DNA of 64,000 nt, from positions 186,001-250,000 of the forward strand of contig JALCQR010000002.1 in the NCBI GenBank assembly GCA_022651385.1, given 5' to 3'. This document shows, in pieces, positions 35,520 to 45,136 of the stretch. Position 1 is the stretch's first letter, and the number at the start of each line of letters is the position of its first letter. The stretch comes from Clostridia bacterium. GTDB taxonomy: Bacteria; Bacillota; Clostridia; Lachnospirales; Anaerotignaceae. The notes beneath the pieces are model-generated. The model was not told where the DNA came from, searched no databases, and saw only the letters and a program-made list of their open reading frames with translations. Position numbers and translations under genes: made by a program.

Positions 35520-36872
35520 TTAATCAATAACTCTATTTGTTTTCCACTTTCCGTTTATGTAACGTATAAAGTCTATTGCAAAATTAACAAACCATCCTAT
35601 AGGCATCGCGTACCACACTGCACATGCACCAATAAACGGAGCAAATACATATGAAAATACAACTCTTATAGAAAGATTTATGAGATTGGCGCCTGTAAAT
35701 ATTTTCATATCGCCGCTTCCTTTAAGCACTCCGTCAGTTATACTTTTTAAGCCGAAAATAAAGTAAAAAAATGAAATAAACCTCAAATACGATATACCTG
35801 TTTCATATGCAGCTTTGCTTGAGGTATCCCCGAGAAAAACAGAGACTACATCCTTTGAAAAAACCATAAGCAATATCCATACAAAAACATAAATAACACC
35901 CATTATTTTAATTCCGGCACGGTATCCCAGAGAAACTCGCTCTGTTTTTCCGGCACCTATATTTTGAGCTGTAAAAGTAGCCGTGGCGTTTCCCAATGCA
36001 AGAACTGGCACTATGCATATAAAATGCACTCTTGTTGCGGCAGTGTACCCTGCAAGTACAGATGTTCCGAAACCGTTTATTACCGACTGAACCAAAAGTG
36101 AGCCGACAGATACAATTGACTGCTGAAGCATTGTGGGAAAAGCCACAACCGACATCGTTTTTAAAAGCGTTGCATCATATTTATTATAATTTCCAGCCCT
36201 ATAAAAACGTATTCTTTTCAAAAGTATAACAAATGAAATTACGGCAGATATTCCCTGTGCAATAAGTGTTGCATATGCGACACCTTTAATTCCGAAGCCG
36301 AACTTTGCCACAAATACGATGTCGAGAAAAATATTTAAAACCGATGAAAATATAAGCAGAAGAAGCGGTGTTCTGCTGTCTCCTATAGAGTTAAAAACAG
36401 AGCTTAGCACATTGTACATAAAAAGAAAGGGCAACCCATAAAAATATATTCTAAGATAATCACACGCCCCTTTAAAAACATTTTCAGGCGTATTAATAAA
36501 ATAAAGTATACGTTCGTTTACCACGGCGCCTGCAGCAGCTAAGACTACGCTCATGGCAAAAATAGTTAAAAGTGCCGTTGAAACAGCCGATTTCATTCTT
36601 TTAAAATCACGTGCCCCGAAATACTGGCTTATTATAACCGAGCAGCCTATACCCGCTCCGTTTGCCAAAGCAATAAATATATTGGTTACCGCGTAAGACG
36701 CGCCTACCGCAGCCAAAGCCTCTTCGCCTACAAAATGGCCTACAACCGCCGAATCTGTCATGTTATAAAACTGCTGAAATATATTTCCAATAATCATAGG
36801 TATGACAAAAACCAAAAGCGAGTGACCGGCATTTGAATTTATCATATCTACAGATACTGCTTTTTTATCCAT
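35520..36872 (-). CDS. MATE-family efflux transporter
   Basis: A 450-residue, twelve-helix exporter of the NorM/DinF superfamily in two homologous halves. The N-terminus FVIPMIIGNIFQQFYNMTDS, VVGHFVGEEALAAVGASY and, in the second half, PTMLQQSIVSVGSLLVQSVI are typical. It would expel cationic drugs or metabolites using a Na+ or H+ gradient. It is monocistronic and divergent from tex; substrate unknown. Confidence 0.92.
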   Translation of the reverse strand: MDKKAVSVDMINSNAGHSLLVFVIPMIIGNIFQQFYNMTDSAVVGHFVGEEALAAVGASYAVTNIFIALANGAGIGCSVIISQYFGARDFKRMKSAVSTALLTIFAMSVVLAAAGAVVNERILYFINTPENVFKGACDYLRIYFYGLPFLFMYNVLSSVFNSIGDSRTPLLLLIFSSVLNIFLDIVFVAKFGFGIKGVAYATLIAQGISAVISFVILLKRIRFYRAGNYNKYDATLLKTMSVVAFPTMLQQSIVSVGSLLVQSVINGFGTSVLAGYTAATRVHFICIVPVLALGNATATFTAQNIGAGKTERVSLGYRAGIKIMGVIYVFVWILLMVFSKDVVSVFLGDTSSKAAYETGISYLRFISFFYFIFGLKSITDGVLKGSGDMKIFTGANLINLSIRVVFSYVFAPFIGACAVWYAMPIGWFVNFAIDFIRYINGKWKTNRVID

Positions 36873-37015
36873 TATTAACCTGCCTTAATAAAAATATAAT
36901 TTTTCATAAATATTGTTTTTTATGTCAAATTAATACAAAAAAATTTAATTGAATTTGATATAGTAGTATTATAAAATAAATAAGGTATATTTAAAAGAAC
37001 GAAAAGAGGAGATAT

Positions 37016-39160
37016 ATGGATATTTTAAAAACTTTAGAGACAGAATTTTCACTAAAACCATTTCAGGCCGAAAATACCGTAAAGCTTATTGATGACGGAT
37101 GCACAATACCTTTTATTGCACGATACAGAAAAGAACTTACAGGCTCTCTCGATGACCAGCTTTTAAGACAGATTTACGACCGCTTAATTTATTTGAGAAA
37201 CCTTGACGATAAACGCCGTCAGGTTGAGGAAAGCATAACAGAACAGGGCTCCATGACGGAAGAGATAAAAAAATCGCTTTTTTCCGCCTCAACAATAACG
37301 GAAATAGATGACATATACCGTCCGTTCAGACCAAAAAGACGTACAAGAGCCACAATTGCAAAAGAAAAAGGCCTTGAATCTCTTGCCGATATAATTTGGG
37401 AGCAGAAAACAAAGGTTTCTCCATATGAACTTGCAAAACTATATATTGACGAGGAAAAAGACATAAAAACACCTGATGACGCAGTAACCGGAGCAATGGA
37501 TATACTGGCTGAGAAAATAAGCGATGATGCAAAGACAAGAAAAATTCTAAGAGACGACATTACGAAAACAGGTATTATTACAAGCAAAGCCACAGATGAA
37601 AAATCCAAAAGCGTTTATGAAATGTACTATGATTTTTCAGAGCCTGTTAAATCAATAGCCGGACACAGAATACTTGCCATAAACAGAGGTGAAAAAGAAA
37701 AATTTCTTACAGTTAAAATAGAGGCCGACACAGAGAGCGAAATTTTAAAATTGCAGCACCGTATAATAAATAGTGACAGTACAACAGCCGATATACTTAC
37801 AAACGTCATATTAGACAGCTACAAAAGACTTCTTTTTCCTTCAATTGAAAGAGAAATACGTAATGCTCTTTCAGAAACAGCAGAGGAAAACGCTATTTCG
37901 GTATTCGGCAAAAATCTCAAACAGCTTCTTTTGCAGCCGCCTATAAAAGATAAAGTGGTTCTTGCACTTGACCCGGCATACAGGACAGGCTGTAAAATAG
38001 CCGTTATAGACCAGACCGGAAAACCTCTTGACACTGCCGTTATATATCCAACACCGCCTCAGAACAAAAAAGAAGAAGCAAAAAAGAAATTAAAAGAGCT
38101 TATTTTAAAATACAATGTGGATTTAATCTCCATTGGAAACGGCACTGCAAGCCGTGAAAGCGAGATGTTTATATCAGAGCTTATAAAAGAGCTTGACAGA
38201 AAAATAAACTATGTAATAGTAAACGAAGCTGGAGCGTCGGTATACAGCGCAAGCAAACTTGGTGCCGAGGAATTTCCGCAATATGACGTTTCCTTAAGAA
38301 GCGCCGTATCTATAGGCAGAAGGCTTCAGGACCCTTTGGCCGAGCTTGTAAAAATAGAGCCAAAAGCCATAGGCGTAGGTCAGTATCAGCATGACATGAA
38401 CCAAAAACGTCTTTCTGAGGCATTGGGCGGTGTTGTTGAAGACTGCGTAAACTCTGTGGGGGCAGACCTAAACACGGCTTCACCGTCACTTCTTTCATAT
38501 GTATCCGGTATCAGCAGCTCTGTAAGCAAAAACATCGAAAAATACCGTCAGGAAAACGGTAAATTCAAATCAAGAAAAGAACTGCTTAAAGTATCAAAAC
38601 TTGGTCCTAAAGCATATGAGCAGTGCGCCGGATTTCTTCGCATACCGGAAAGCAGCAATCCCCTTGACGCCACCGGAGTACACCCTGAAAGCTACGGTCC
38701 GGCAAAACAGCTTTTAAAAGAAACAGGTTTTACAGCAGAAGACATTAAAAACAGTAAAGTAAAAAATCTTTCCTCTAAAATACAAAACGAAGGCGAAATG
38801 GCCGAAAAACTTGGCATAGGTATACCTACTTTAAACGATATAATAAAAGAGCTTGAAAAACCTGGACGGGATATACGAGAGGACATGCCTAAACCTATAC
38901 TAAGAAGCGATGTTTTGTCAATGGAAGATTTAAAACCGGGTATGATTTTAAACGGAACTGTAAGAAATGTAATAGATTTCGGTGCGTTTGTGGATATAGG
39001 CGTTCATCAGGACGGGCTTGTTCACATCTCCCAGATATGCGACAAATTTATAAAGCACCCTCTTGAAGTGCTTTCAATAGGCGACGTGATAAAAGTGAAA
39101 GTGCTTTCCGTAGACACCGACAAAAACAGAATAGCCCTTTCTATGAAAGATATGGGATAA
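37016..39160 (+). CDS. tex: Tex-family RNA-binding transcription accessory protein
   Basis: A 714-residue protein with the full Tex order: N-terminal helical domain (IPFIARYRKELTGSLDD near residues 32-48), YqgF-like RNase H fold (ALDPAYRTGCKIAVID), helix-hairpin-helix (SKNIEKYRQENGKFKSRKEL, split region around 500-550) and a C-terminal S1 domain (about 640-712; GTVRNVIDFGAFVDIGVHQD). It binds nucleic acids and influences transcription and stress or toxin gene expression. GAGGAG precedes the ATG. Copy B of the structured repeat follows the gene. Confidence 0.95.
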   Translation: MDILKTLETEFSLKPFQAENTVKLIDDGCTIPFIARYRKELTGSLDDQLLRQIYDRLIYLRNLDDKRRQVEESITEQGSMTEEIKKSLFSASTITEIDDIYRPFRPKRRTRATIAKEKGLESLADIIWEQKTKVSPYELAKLYIDEEKDIKTPDDAVTGAMDILAEKISDDAKTRKILRDDITKTGIITSKATDEKSKSVYEMYYDFSEPVKSIAGHRILAINRGEKEKFLTVKIEADTESEILKLQHRIINSDSTTADILTNVILDSYKRLLFPSIEREIRNALSETAEENAISVFGKNLKQLLLQPPIKDKVVLALDPAYRTGCKIAVIDQTGKPLDTAVIYPTPPQNKKEEAKKKLKELILKYNVDLISIGNGTASRESEMFISELIKELDRKINYVIVNEAGASVYSASKLGAEEFPQYDVSLRSAVSIGRRLQDPLAELVKIEPKAIGVGQYQHDMNQKRLSEALGGVVEDCVNSVGADLNTASPSLLSYVSGISSSVSKNIEKYRQENGKFKSRKELLKVSKLGPKAYEQCAGFLRIPESSNPLDATGVHPESYGPAKQLLKETGFTAEDIKNSKVKNLSSKIQNEGEMAEKLGIGIPTLNDIIKELEKPGRDIREDMPKPILRSDVLSMEDLKPGMILNGTVRNVIDFGAFVDIGVHQDGLVHISQICDKFIKHPLEVLSIGDVIKVKVLSVDTDKNRIALSMKDMG

Positions 39161-39205
39161 TATCCTATAAATTGCGTAAATTGCTGCAGTTGCCGAGGGA
39201 AAAAG

Positions 39206-39311
39206 TGAATTTGAATTTCAAGGCATTTGTGCCGCCGGAACTCATTTTTTTTCATACAATACCTGTTAAAATCCTGATTTTAACAAAAGACTGTGTTTTA
39301 TTGGCAACCTC
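39206..39311 (+). repeat. Structured intergenic repeat, copy B
   Basis: Homologous to 3190-3081 read on the minus strand: both share TCAAGGCATTTG, a GGAACT box, a T-rich tract, CATACA and a hairpin AAAATC/GATTTT. In copy A the hairpin arms are TGTCAAAAT/ATTTTGACA, in copy B TGTTAAAAT/ATTTTAACA, so the C-G pair is replaced by T-A. The large left hairpin is only partly preserved here. It lies 45 bases after tex and before a terminator. Confidence 0.7.
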
Positions 39312-39364
39312 AAATATACATATTGAAAATTTAGATGACTTATGTTAAAATAACATAGTTAATC

Positions 39365-39402
39365 AATGGGGATTGGCTATTTTAGTCAATCCCCATTTTT
39401 AT
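39365..39402 (+). terminator. Terminator downstream of tex and repeat B
   Basis: AATGGGGATTG/CAATCCCCATT stem (11 bp), then five T. Confidence 0.88.
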
Positions 39403-39447
39403 ACATATAAATATTTCTGGGTAAAAAATTACGGAAGGGTGTAAAAA

Positions 39448-40695
39448 ATGGAGAAACAAAAGAAAAAACTGAGTCTTACAACGCAAATACTGGCTGCTCT
39501 TGTACTCGGTGTAGTGGCCGGAATACTGCTTCAGGGAAATCAAAATATTGCAACAGGCTTTATAAAACCATTCGGAACTATATTCCTTAACCTCATCAAA
39601 ACAATAGTTGTTCCTGTAGTTATTTTTTCAATTACGCAGGGTATAATTTCTCTTAAGGATATAAAAAAAGTTGGTACAATAGGCGGAAAAACATTAATTT
39701 ACTATATCTGCACTACTGCTTTTGCAGTAACATTCGGCCTTGTTGTGGCAAACGCACTTCATGTCGGCAATGGTTACATACTGAACACGGCATCGCTTCA
39801 GGCTTACAACGGTGATGTAAAAATGCCGTCTCTTATGGATACGTTTGTAAACATTTTTCCGTCAAATGCAGTAGCGCCTCTTGCAAGCGCAACAATGCTT
39901 CAGGTAATAGTAATAGCTCTTTTATTTGGATTCGGCATAATTGCCGCCGGAGAAAAAGGCAAGCCTGCCGCAGCTTTTGTAGAAAGTATGTCTGAGGTAT
40001 GTATTAAAATAATGGGTATGATACTCAGGCTTTCTCCAATAGGTGTTTTTGCTCTTATCACTCCCGTTGTGGCTCAAAACGGAGTAAGCGTTTTACTGCC
40101 TTTAATAAAACTTATTATGGTGGCATACGTGGCAAGCATACTGCACGTACTTATAGTATACTCATCAACTGTAAAGATAATAGCAAAAATGAGTCCTATT
40201 AAATTTTTCAAAGGCATGAGTACGGCAATGCTTTTTGCTTTCTCAAGTGCCAGCAGTGTGGGCACACTTCCTTTTAATTTAGAATGTACCGAAAAACTTG
40301 GGGCCGACAAGGAAATAGCGTCATTTGTACTGCCTTTGGGTGCTACAATAAATATGGACGGCACTGCCATATATCAAGGTGTATGTGCAATATTTATTGC
40401 TCAGATATTCGGAATGGACCTAAATATCAGTCAGCAGATAATGATAATTCTTACAGCAACTCTTGCTTCAATAGGCACAGCCGGTGTTCCGGGCTCCGGT
40501 GTAATAATGCTTGCTATGGTACTTCAAAGTGTTGGTCTTCCTCTTGAGGGTATTGCTCTCGTTGCCGGAATCGACCGTATACTTGATATGGCACGTACAA
40601 CAGTAAACATAACCGGTGATGCAGCCTGTACAATGTGTATAGACGCCACTGAGAAAAGAAAAAAAGCAAGACTTAAAAATACTCAAACCCAATAA
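39448..40695 (+). CDS. Dicarboxylate/amino acid:cation symporter (DAACS family)
   Basis: A 415-residue GltP/SstT-type symporter: eight helices plus two re-entrant hairpins. The first hairpin has the serine-rich motif FSSASSVGTLPF and the seventh helix the NMDGT motif that binds Na+ (TINMDGTAIYQG). AGVPGSGVIML in the second hairpin is also typical. It takes up glutamate, aspartate, serine/threonine or C4-dicarboxylates with Na+ or H+; a serine or threonine substrate would suit the nearby serine dehydratase, but no residue settles this. Confidence 0.93.
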   Translation: MEKQKKKLSLTTQILAALVLGVVAGILLQGNQNIATGFIKPFGTIFLNLIKTIVVPVVIFSITQGIISLKDIKKVGTIGGKTLIYYICTTAFAVTFGLVVANALHVGNGYILNTASLQAYNGDVKMPSLMDTFVNIFPSNAVAPLASATMLQVIVIALLFGFGIIAAGEKGKPAAAFVESMSEVCIKIMGMILRLSPIGVFALITPVVAQNGVSVLLPLIKLIMVAYVASILHVLIVYSSTVKIIAKMSPIKFFKGMSTAMLFAFSSASSVGTLPFNLECTEKLGADKEIASFVLPLGATINMDGTAIYQGVCAIFIAQIFGMDLNISQQIMIILTATLASIGTAGVPGSGVIMLAMVLQSVGLPLEGIALVAGIDRILDMARTTVNITGDAACTMCIDATEKRKKARLKNTQTQ

Positions 40696-40700
40696 TATGC

Positions 40701-40735
40701 AAACCGCTCAAACTTTATTTTGAGCGGTTTTTAAA
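40701..40735 (+). terminator. Terminator of the DAACS gene
   Basis: AAACCGCTCAAA/TTTGAGCGGTTT perfect 12-bp stem followed by five T. Confidence 0.92.
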
Positions 40736-40769
40736 AATTATAATAAAAATATGGCTTAAAATAAAAAAT

Positions 40770-40837
40770 CCTCTTATATTTTAATAATACTATTTAAAAA
40801 CAACTATATTTTTAGTATTATTAAAATATAAGGGAGG
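40770..40837 (+). promoter_or_regulatory. 19-bp perfect hairpin with the ribosome site at its foot
   Basis: Arms 40773-40791 and 40814-40832 are perfectly complementary (TTATATTTTAATAATACT/AGTATTATTAAAATATAA plus a C-G pair), with a 22-base loop. The GGGAGG ribosome site of the 5'-nucleotidase gene begins at the last base of the right arm (40832-40837), and CCTC at 40770-40773 could pair with it. The structure may hide the site, stabilise the mRNA, or be an operator. Confidence 0.6.
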
Positions 40838-40847
40838 TGTATTAAAA

Positions 40848-41750
40848 ATGCCTTATAATTTAACCAATTGTCTTGTAATCGGTATTTCGTCAAGAGCACT
40901 TTTTAATCTTGAGGCTGAAAACACCATATTTGAAAACGAAGGCGTTGAAAGCTATGCAAAATATCAGCAGGAACATGAAAAGGACATATTAAAGCCCGGA
41001 GCCGGTTTTCATCTTGTTAAAGCATTATTAAAACTCAACTCCATGTGTGACACAAGAAAAACCGAAGTAATAATAATGTCACGAAATAATGCCGATACAA
41101 GCCTAAGAATATTTAACTCGATAGAGCATTACGGCCTTGATATTTCACGTGCTGCACTTGTAGGCGGCAGCAGGCTTTCGCCGTATCTTCCGGCTTTTAA
41201 CATCGACCTTTTTCTTTCCGCTAATGCCGAAGATGTTCAGGATGCCATTAATTCCGGTACAGCTGCCGGAATAATCTGCACACAGCCTGATTTTGAAATT
41301 TCGCCTTTAGATGAAATTGACCAGATTAAGATTGCATTTGACGGTGACGCGGTGCTTTTTTCCGACGAGTCTGAAAAAATTTACAAAGAAAAAGGGCTCG
41401 ACGCTTTTCTTGAATATGAACGACAAAACGCCAAAAAGCCATTGCCGGAAGGTCCTTTTGCAAGATTTCTTAAAAAACTCGCGTCAATCCAAAAACAGTT
41501 TCCAACCAAAGAAGCTCCAATTAAAACCGCTCTTGTCACATCCCGCAATGCTCCCGCCCACGAAAGAGTAATACTGACACTTAGAGCATGGAATGTAAGA
41601 ATAGACGAGGCTTTCTTCCTCGGCGGTGTTGAAAAAAGTGAGGTGCTGAAAGCTTTCGGAGCACATATTTTCTTTGATGACCAGCCCGTACATATAGGTC
41701 CTGCCTCAAAGGTAGTGCCATCTGCCAGAGTTCCATATAAAACTGAATAA
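40848..41750 (+). CDS. Cytosolic 5'-nucleotidase (cN-I/5-nucleotidase family)
   Basis: A 300-residue protein of the 5-nucleotidase (Pfam 5-nucleotidase, HAD-like) family. KIAFDGDAVLFSDE carries the nucleophile-type DGD motif, IIMSRNNADTSLRIFNSIE and ALVTSRNAPAHERVILTLR the phosphate-binding segments, and HIFFDDQPVHIG the C-terminal acidic pair. It would dephosphorylate nucleoside 5'-monophosphates such as AMP or IMP. Its ribosome site is embedded in the long hairpin just upstream. Monocistronic with a strong terminator. Confidence 0.87.
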   Translation: MPYNLTNCLVIGISSRALFNLEAENTIFENEGVESYAKYQQEHEKDILKPGAGFHLVKALLKLNSMCDTRKTEVIIMSRNNADTSLRIFNSIEHYGLDISRAALVGGSRLSPYLPAFNIDLFLSANAEDVQDAINSGTAAGIICTQPDFEISPLDEIDQIKIAFDGDAVLFSDESEKIYKEKGLDAFLEYERQNAKKPLPEGPFARFLKKLASIQKQFPTKEAPIKTALVTSRNAPAHERVILTLRAWNVRIDEAFFLGGVEKSEVLKAFGAHIFFDDQPVHIGPASKVVPSARVPYKTE

Positions 41751-41787
41751 AACAGGCCTGTTTTATAATAAAACACAGGCCTGTTTT
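41749..41787. terminator. Bidirectional terminator between the nucleotidase and MacB-like permease genes
   Basis: AAAACAGGCCTGT/ACAGGCCTGTTTT, a 13-bp stem flanked by A and T runs, between convergent genes. Confidence 0.88.
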
Positions 41788-41815
41788 TAACAGCATTAAT
41801 CTTTATGTAATTATT

Positions 41816-43039
41816 TTATTCGTATCTCAAAGCAGTTATAGGGTCGGCTTTAGCTGCTTTTCTTGCCGGGAACATACCAAAAAATATACCCACAGCAGCC
41901 GAAAAGCATACCGCAACTATTACCGTTATAGGATTAACAATAACTCTTATTCCAAAAACGGCACCGCCTATCATTACTACACCTACGCCTATTGACGTAC
42001 CAATAACACCTCCAGCAGCCGATATAATGGCTGACTCTGTCAAAAACTGAACCAAAATATCAATTGTTCTTGCTCCAAGAGCTTTCCTTATGCCTATTTC
42101 CCTTGTTCTTTCAGTTACAGAAACAAGCATTATATTCATTATTCCTATTCCGCCTACTAAAAGCGAAATCGCCGCTATAGCTCCAACAGCTGCTGAGAGC
42201 TTACTCATTATTGAATCTATCGACTGCATATCACTTTTTGCAGTATAATACACTACATTGCTTATGTTCTTATTTTTGAGCCTTGCAACATACCCTGTGA
42301 ATATTTTTTCAAACTGCTGAGCATTAGCATCAGGCGAAACAAACATATCTAAATCAAAAGCCTCACTGTCAGAATTAAATACAAGACTTTCAGGTATATA
42401 TGCCTTTTCGGTGCTTCCACCTGAAAGCAGTTTCCCAAGAGGTGTCTGTGAGTTTCTATAAACTCCTACAATACTAAACTCCGAAACTTCAGAACCGGAG
42501 CTGCTGTCATATGATACTTTAATTTTTCTCCCAACTATATTAGTTGTTTTAAAAAGCTTCATTGCTGTTTTTTCCTCTAAGACGACATTCTTCTTTTCAC
42601 CGTCGTTGTCTTTACCGTCTATCATTCTGCCCTGAACCACATCAACAGGCTGAACCTTTGTATATCCTTCTCTTACAGGATTAAATATTACATTTTCCGA
42701 TGTTCTGTTTCTTATAAGCACCGCTTTTTGATTACTTGCGCCTGATAAATATTCAATGTTGCTTCCAAATGTATCGCGTATTTTGTCTATATCGTCGCCG
42801 CTGAAAAGGTCGCTGTCGTCATATGTGTCGTCGTCGCTTTGAAGATATACATCAACCCTGTTTACACCTATCCCGGCAAACTGGTCTGCAATTACGCCTC
42901 TCATTGTGTCGCCTATGGATACTATTGATATAACGGCCGCAATACCTATTATTATTCCGAGCATTGTAAGAAATGACCTCATTTTATTTATCCGAATGGC
43001 CGAAAAAGCCAGTTTCATGTTTTCCCACAAAAGCATCAT
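41816..43039 (-). CDS. MacB-like ABC transporter permease (module 1)
   Basis: A 407-residue permease of the MacB/LolC type: one N-terminal helix (MRSFLTMLGIIIGIAAVISI), a large extracytoplasmic MacB_PCD domain (about 45-270), then three helices of the FtsX domain including the cytoplasmic motif TERTREIGIRKALGA. Last gene of a three-gene unit (adaptor, ATPase, permease); overlaps the ATPase gene by four bases. Such pumps export peptides, antibiotics or lipids by mechanotransmission. Its paralogue is at 60352-61572. Confidence 0.92.
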   Translation of the reverse strand: MMLLWENMKLAFSAIRINKMRSFLTMLGIIIGIAAVISIVSIGDTMRGVIADQFAGIGVNRVDVYLQSDDDTYDDSDLFSGDDIDKIRDTFGSNIEYLSGASNQKAVLIRNRTSENVIFNPVREGYTKVQPVDVVQGRMIDGKDNDGEKKNVVLEEKTAMKLFKTTNIVGRKIKVSYDSSSGSEVSEFSIVGVYRNSQTPLGKLLSGGSTEKAYIPESLVFNSDSEAFDLDMFVSPDANAQQFEKIFTGYVARLKNKNISNVVYYTAKSDMQSIDSIMSKLSAAVGAIAAISLLVGGIGIMNIMLVSVTERTREIGIRKALGARTIDILVQFLTESAIISAAGGVIGTSIGVGVVMIGGAVFGIRVIVNPITVIVAVCFSAAVGIFFGMFPARKAAKADPITALRYE

Positions 43040-43728
43040 GACTTTTTCACCTCCGAATCACTTATTATTTCTCCGTCTCTGAAACGAATAATACGTTTTG
43101 TAAACTGTGCTATATCATCCTCATGAGTTACTATTATCACTGTTGCTCCTTCATTGTTAAGCTTTGTAAAAAGCTCCATAATTTCCACAGACGACGCCGT
43201 ATCCAAATTTCCCGTAGGCTCATCGGCAAGGATAAGAGGAGGGTCATTTGCCAGTGCCCTCGCTATAGCAACTCTTTGCCTCTGTCCTCCTGAAAGCTCA
43301 TTGGGCATATGGTCCATCCTCTGCGAAAGCCCAACTTTTTCAAGAAGCTCCTGTGCTTTTTTTCTTCTCTGTGTGGCCGGAACTTTAGCGTAAATCATAG
43401 GAAGCTCAACATTTTTTATTGACGATGTTCTTGAAATAAGATTAAATGACTGAAAAACAAAACCTATTTTTTTATTTCTAAGCCATGACAGCTTATCGTC
43501 ACTGTATGACGAAACATCTTCACCGTCAAGCAAATATGTACCTGATGTAGGTCTGTCAAGACAGCCAAGAATATTCATAAGCGTCGATTTTCCTGAGCCG
43601 GACTGTCCCATTATCGCCACATATTCTCCCTCATTTACTAAAAAATTTATTCCCTTCAGCGCCTTTACCTGAACCGAGCCCGTATCATATACTTTCTCAA
43701 GATTGGTTATCCTTATTATTTCTCTCAT
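43036..43728 (-). CDS. MacB-like ABC transporter ATPase (module 1)
   Basis: A 230-residue ATPase of the LolD/MacB group: Walker A GQSGSGKST, Q-loop VFQSFNL, signature LSGGQRQRVAIARAL, Walker B LILADEPTGNLD and IIVTHEDD. It begins 15 bases after the adaptor stop and overlaps the permease start. Closely similar to the second copy at 61569-62282. Confidence 0.95.
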   Translation of the reverse strand: MREIIRITNLEKVYDTGSVQVKALKGINFLVNEGEYVAIMGQSGSGKSTLMNILGCLDRPTSGTYLLDGEDVSSYSDDKLSWLRNKKIGFVFQSFNLISRTSSIKNVELPMIYAKVPATQRRKKAQELLEKVGLSQRMDHMPNELSGGQRQRVAIARALANDPPLILADEPTGNLDTASSVEIMELFTKLNNEGATVIIVTHEDDIAQFTKRIIRFRDGEIISDSEVKKS

Positions 43729-43743
43729 AATCTATCACCGCTT

Positions 43744-45096
43744 TCAGACACCGCTTGCGGAAGGCATAACTTGAGTTCCGTCAGGCATATCCGATTCAGG
43801 GCTTAATACTATATTATCTCCTGCCGACAGCTTATCGCTGATTACTTCTGCTTCAAGGTCGTTTTCAACACCGGTCTTAACAGGTATTTTTTCAGTAACA
43901 TTTCCGTCATTTACCCTAAATACAAAATTGTTGCCGTTTTCATCCTCATAAAGTGCCTCTAACGGTACGCAAAGCGCGTTTTTTGATTCCGCAACCAATA
44001 TATCCGCTGTGGCATTTATGCCTGAAATAAGTCTGTCATCATGATTAACGTCTATCTGTACAGGAATTACTCTTTCAGACGTAGACGTGTTTTTGGATTC
44101 GCCTGTAGGTGATATTCTTGATACAGTACCTTTTACTGCATCGTCTTTTAAAACATTTGCCTTTACTTCTACTTTCTGCCCAACTTTTACTTTGTCAATA
44201 TCATATTCGCTTACATTCACATTCATCTGAAGATGATCTATATTTTCTATAACAAACATAGGCTTGTCATCATCAGTTTCATCGGCAAGACGTCCGACTT
44301 TTGTATTTACTCTTGTAACTGTACCGTCAATAGTACTTTTAATCTCACAGTCATTAAGTGACTTTTCTTTAATCTTTAAATCATTTTCGGCAGAAGCTAT
44401 TGATGTTAAGTCAGAATCAAGAGCATACACCTTGCCGCCTTTTACGTTTACCCCGGTTTGAGCTTCATCAATATCCCTAAGCTCAGACTCTTCCGGAACT
44501 ACTTTTCCGTCTTTTACGTTATAGCTGTCTACAGTAGTTTTGCAGTCATTTAAAGTTTTTTCTGCTTCAAGAAAATCTTCTTTGCTTTCAGCTCCGTTTT
44601 CGTACAGAGCTTTTATATTGTTGTATTTTCTCTGAGCCTCATTTAAGTCGTTAAGTGCTTTTTCATAATCATGCTGTTTATCTTTTATTTTCTCTTTAAG
44701 GCTTATTTTAGCTGTATCCAAAGCTTTTTGAGATGTATCAAGTTTTTCGCTGAGCTGTTCCCTCTGTGATTGGATATTATCTTTCTGAGTCTGAATCTCA
44801 TCAAGAATTGATTCTTTATCAAGAACAGCCAAAACTTGTCCTTTTTTTACTCTGTCGCCTTCCTTTACGTTTATCTTCATTATCTCGTAATCAAGATTGG
44901 AAGCTATTTCAATACTCTGAGTACCTTCAAGAGGAGCTTTAAGCGACAAAGTCTCTTTTATATCTTCTTTTTCAACAGGTGATGTAGTTACAGTAAGACC
45001 TTTTACGTTTCCGCCGGCCATTTTTACCTTCACAATCCCTGCCGCTGCAATAATCACCACCACCCCTATAATCAAGTATCTTTTCTTTATTTTCAT
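43744..45096 (-). CDS. MacA-like membrane fusion (RND/HlyD-type) adaptor (module 1)
   Basis: About 450 residues: an N-terminal membrane anchor (YLIIGVVVIIAAAGIVKV), lipoyl halves (IKVNVKEGDRVKKGQVLAVLD type segment near 75-97 and CEIKSTIDGTVTRVNTKVG), a long coiled coil between about 100 and 245, and a beta-barrel domain with MNVNVSEYDIDKVKVGQKV. The adaptor collects substrate outside the membrane for the ABC pump. Start at ATG 45096, nine bases after AGGAAAGG; the ATG at 45105 touches that site. First gene of the operon. Confidence 0.9.
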   Translation of the reverse strand: MKIKKRYLIIGVVVIIAAAGIVKVKMAGGNVKGLTVTTSPVEKEDIKETLSLKAPLEGTQSIEIASNLDYEIMKINVKEGDRVKKGQVLAVLDKESILDEIQTQKDNIQSQREQLSEKLDTSQKALDTAKISLKEKIKDKQHDYEKALNDLNEAQRKYNNIKALYENGAESKEDFLEAEKTLNDCKTTVDSYNVKDGKVVPEESELRDIDEAQTGVNVKGGKVYALDSDLTSIASAENDLKIKEKSLNDCEIKSTIDGTVTRVNTKVGRLADETDDDKPMFVIENIDHLQMNVNVSEYDIDKVKVGQKVEVKANVLKDDAVKGTVSRISPTGESKNTSTSERVIPVQIDVNHDDRLISGINATADILVAESKNALCVPLEALYEDENGNNFVFRVNDGNVTEKIPVKTGVENDLEAEVISDKLSAGDNIVLSPESDMPDGTQVMPSASGV

Positions 45097-45136
45097 TAAA
45101 AACATCCTTTCCTCATATAAACACTTAACTTATTTA

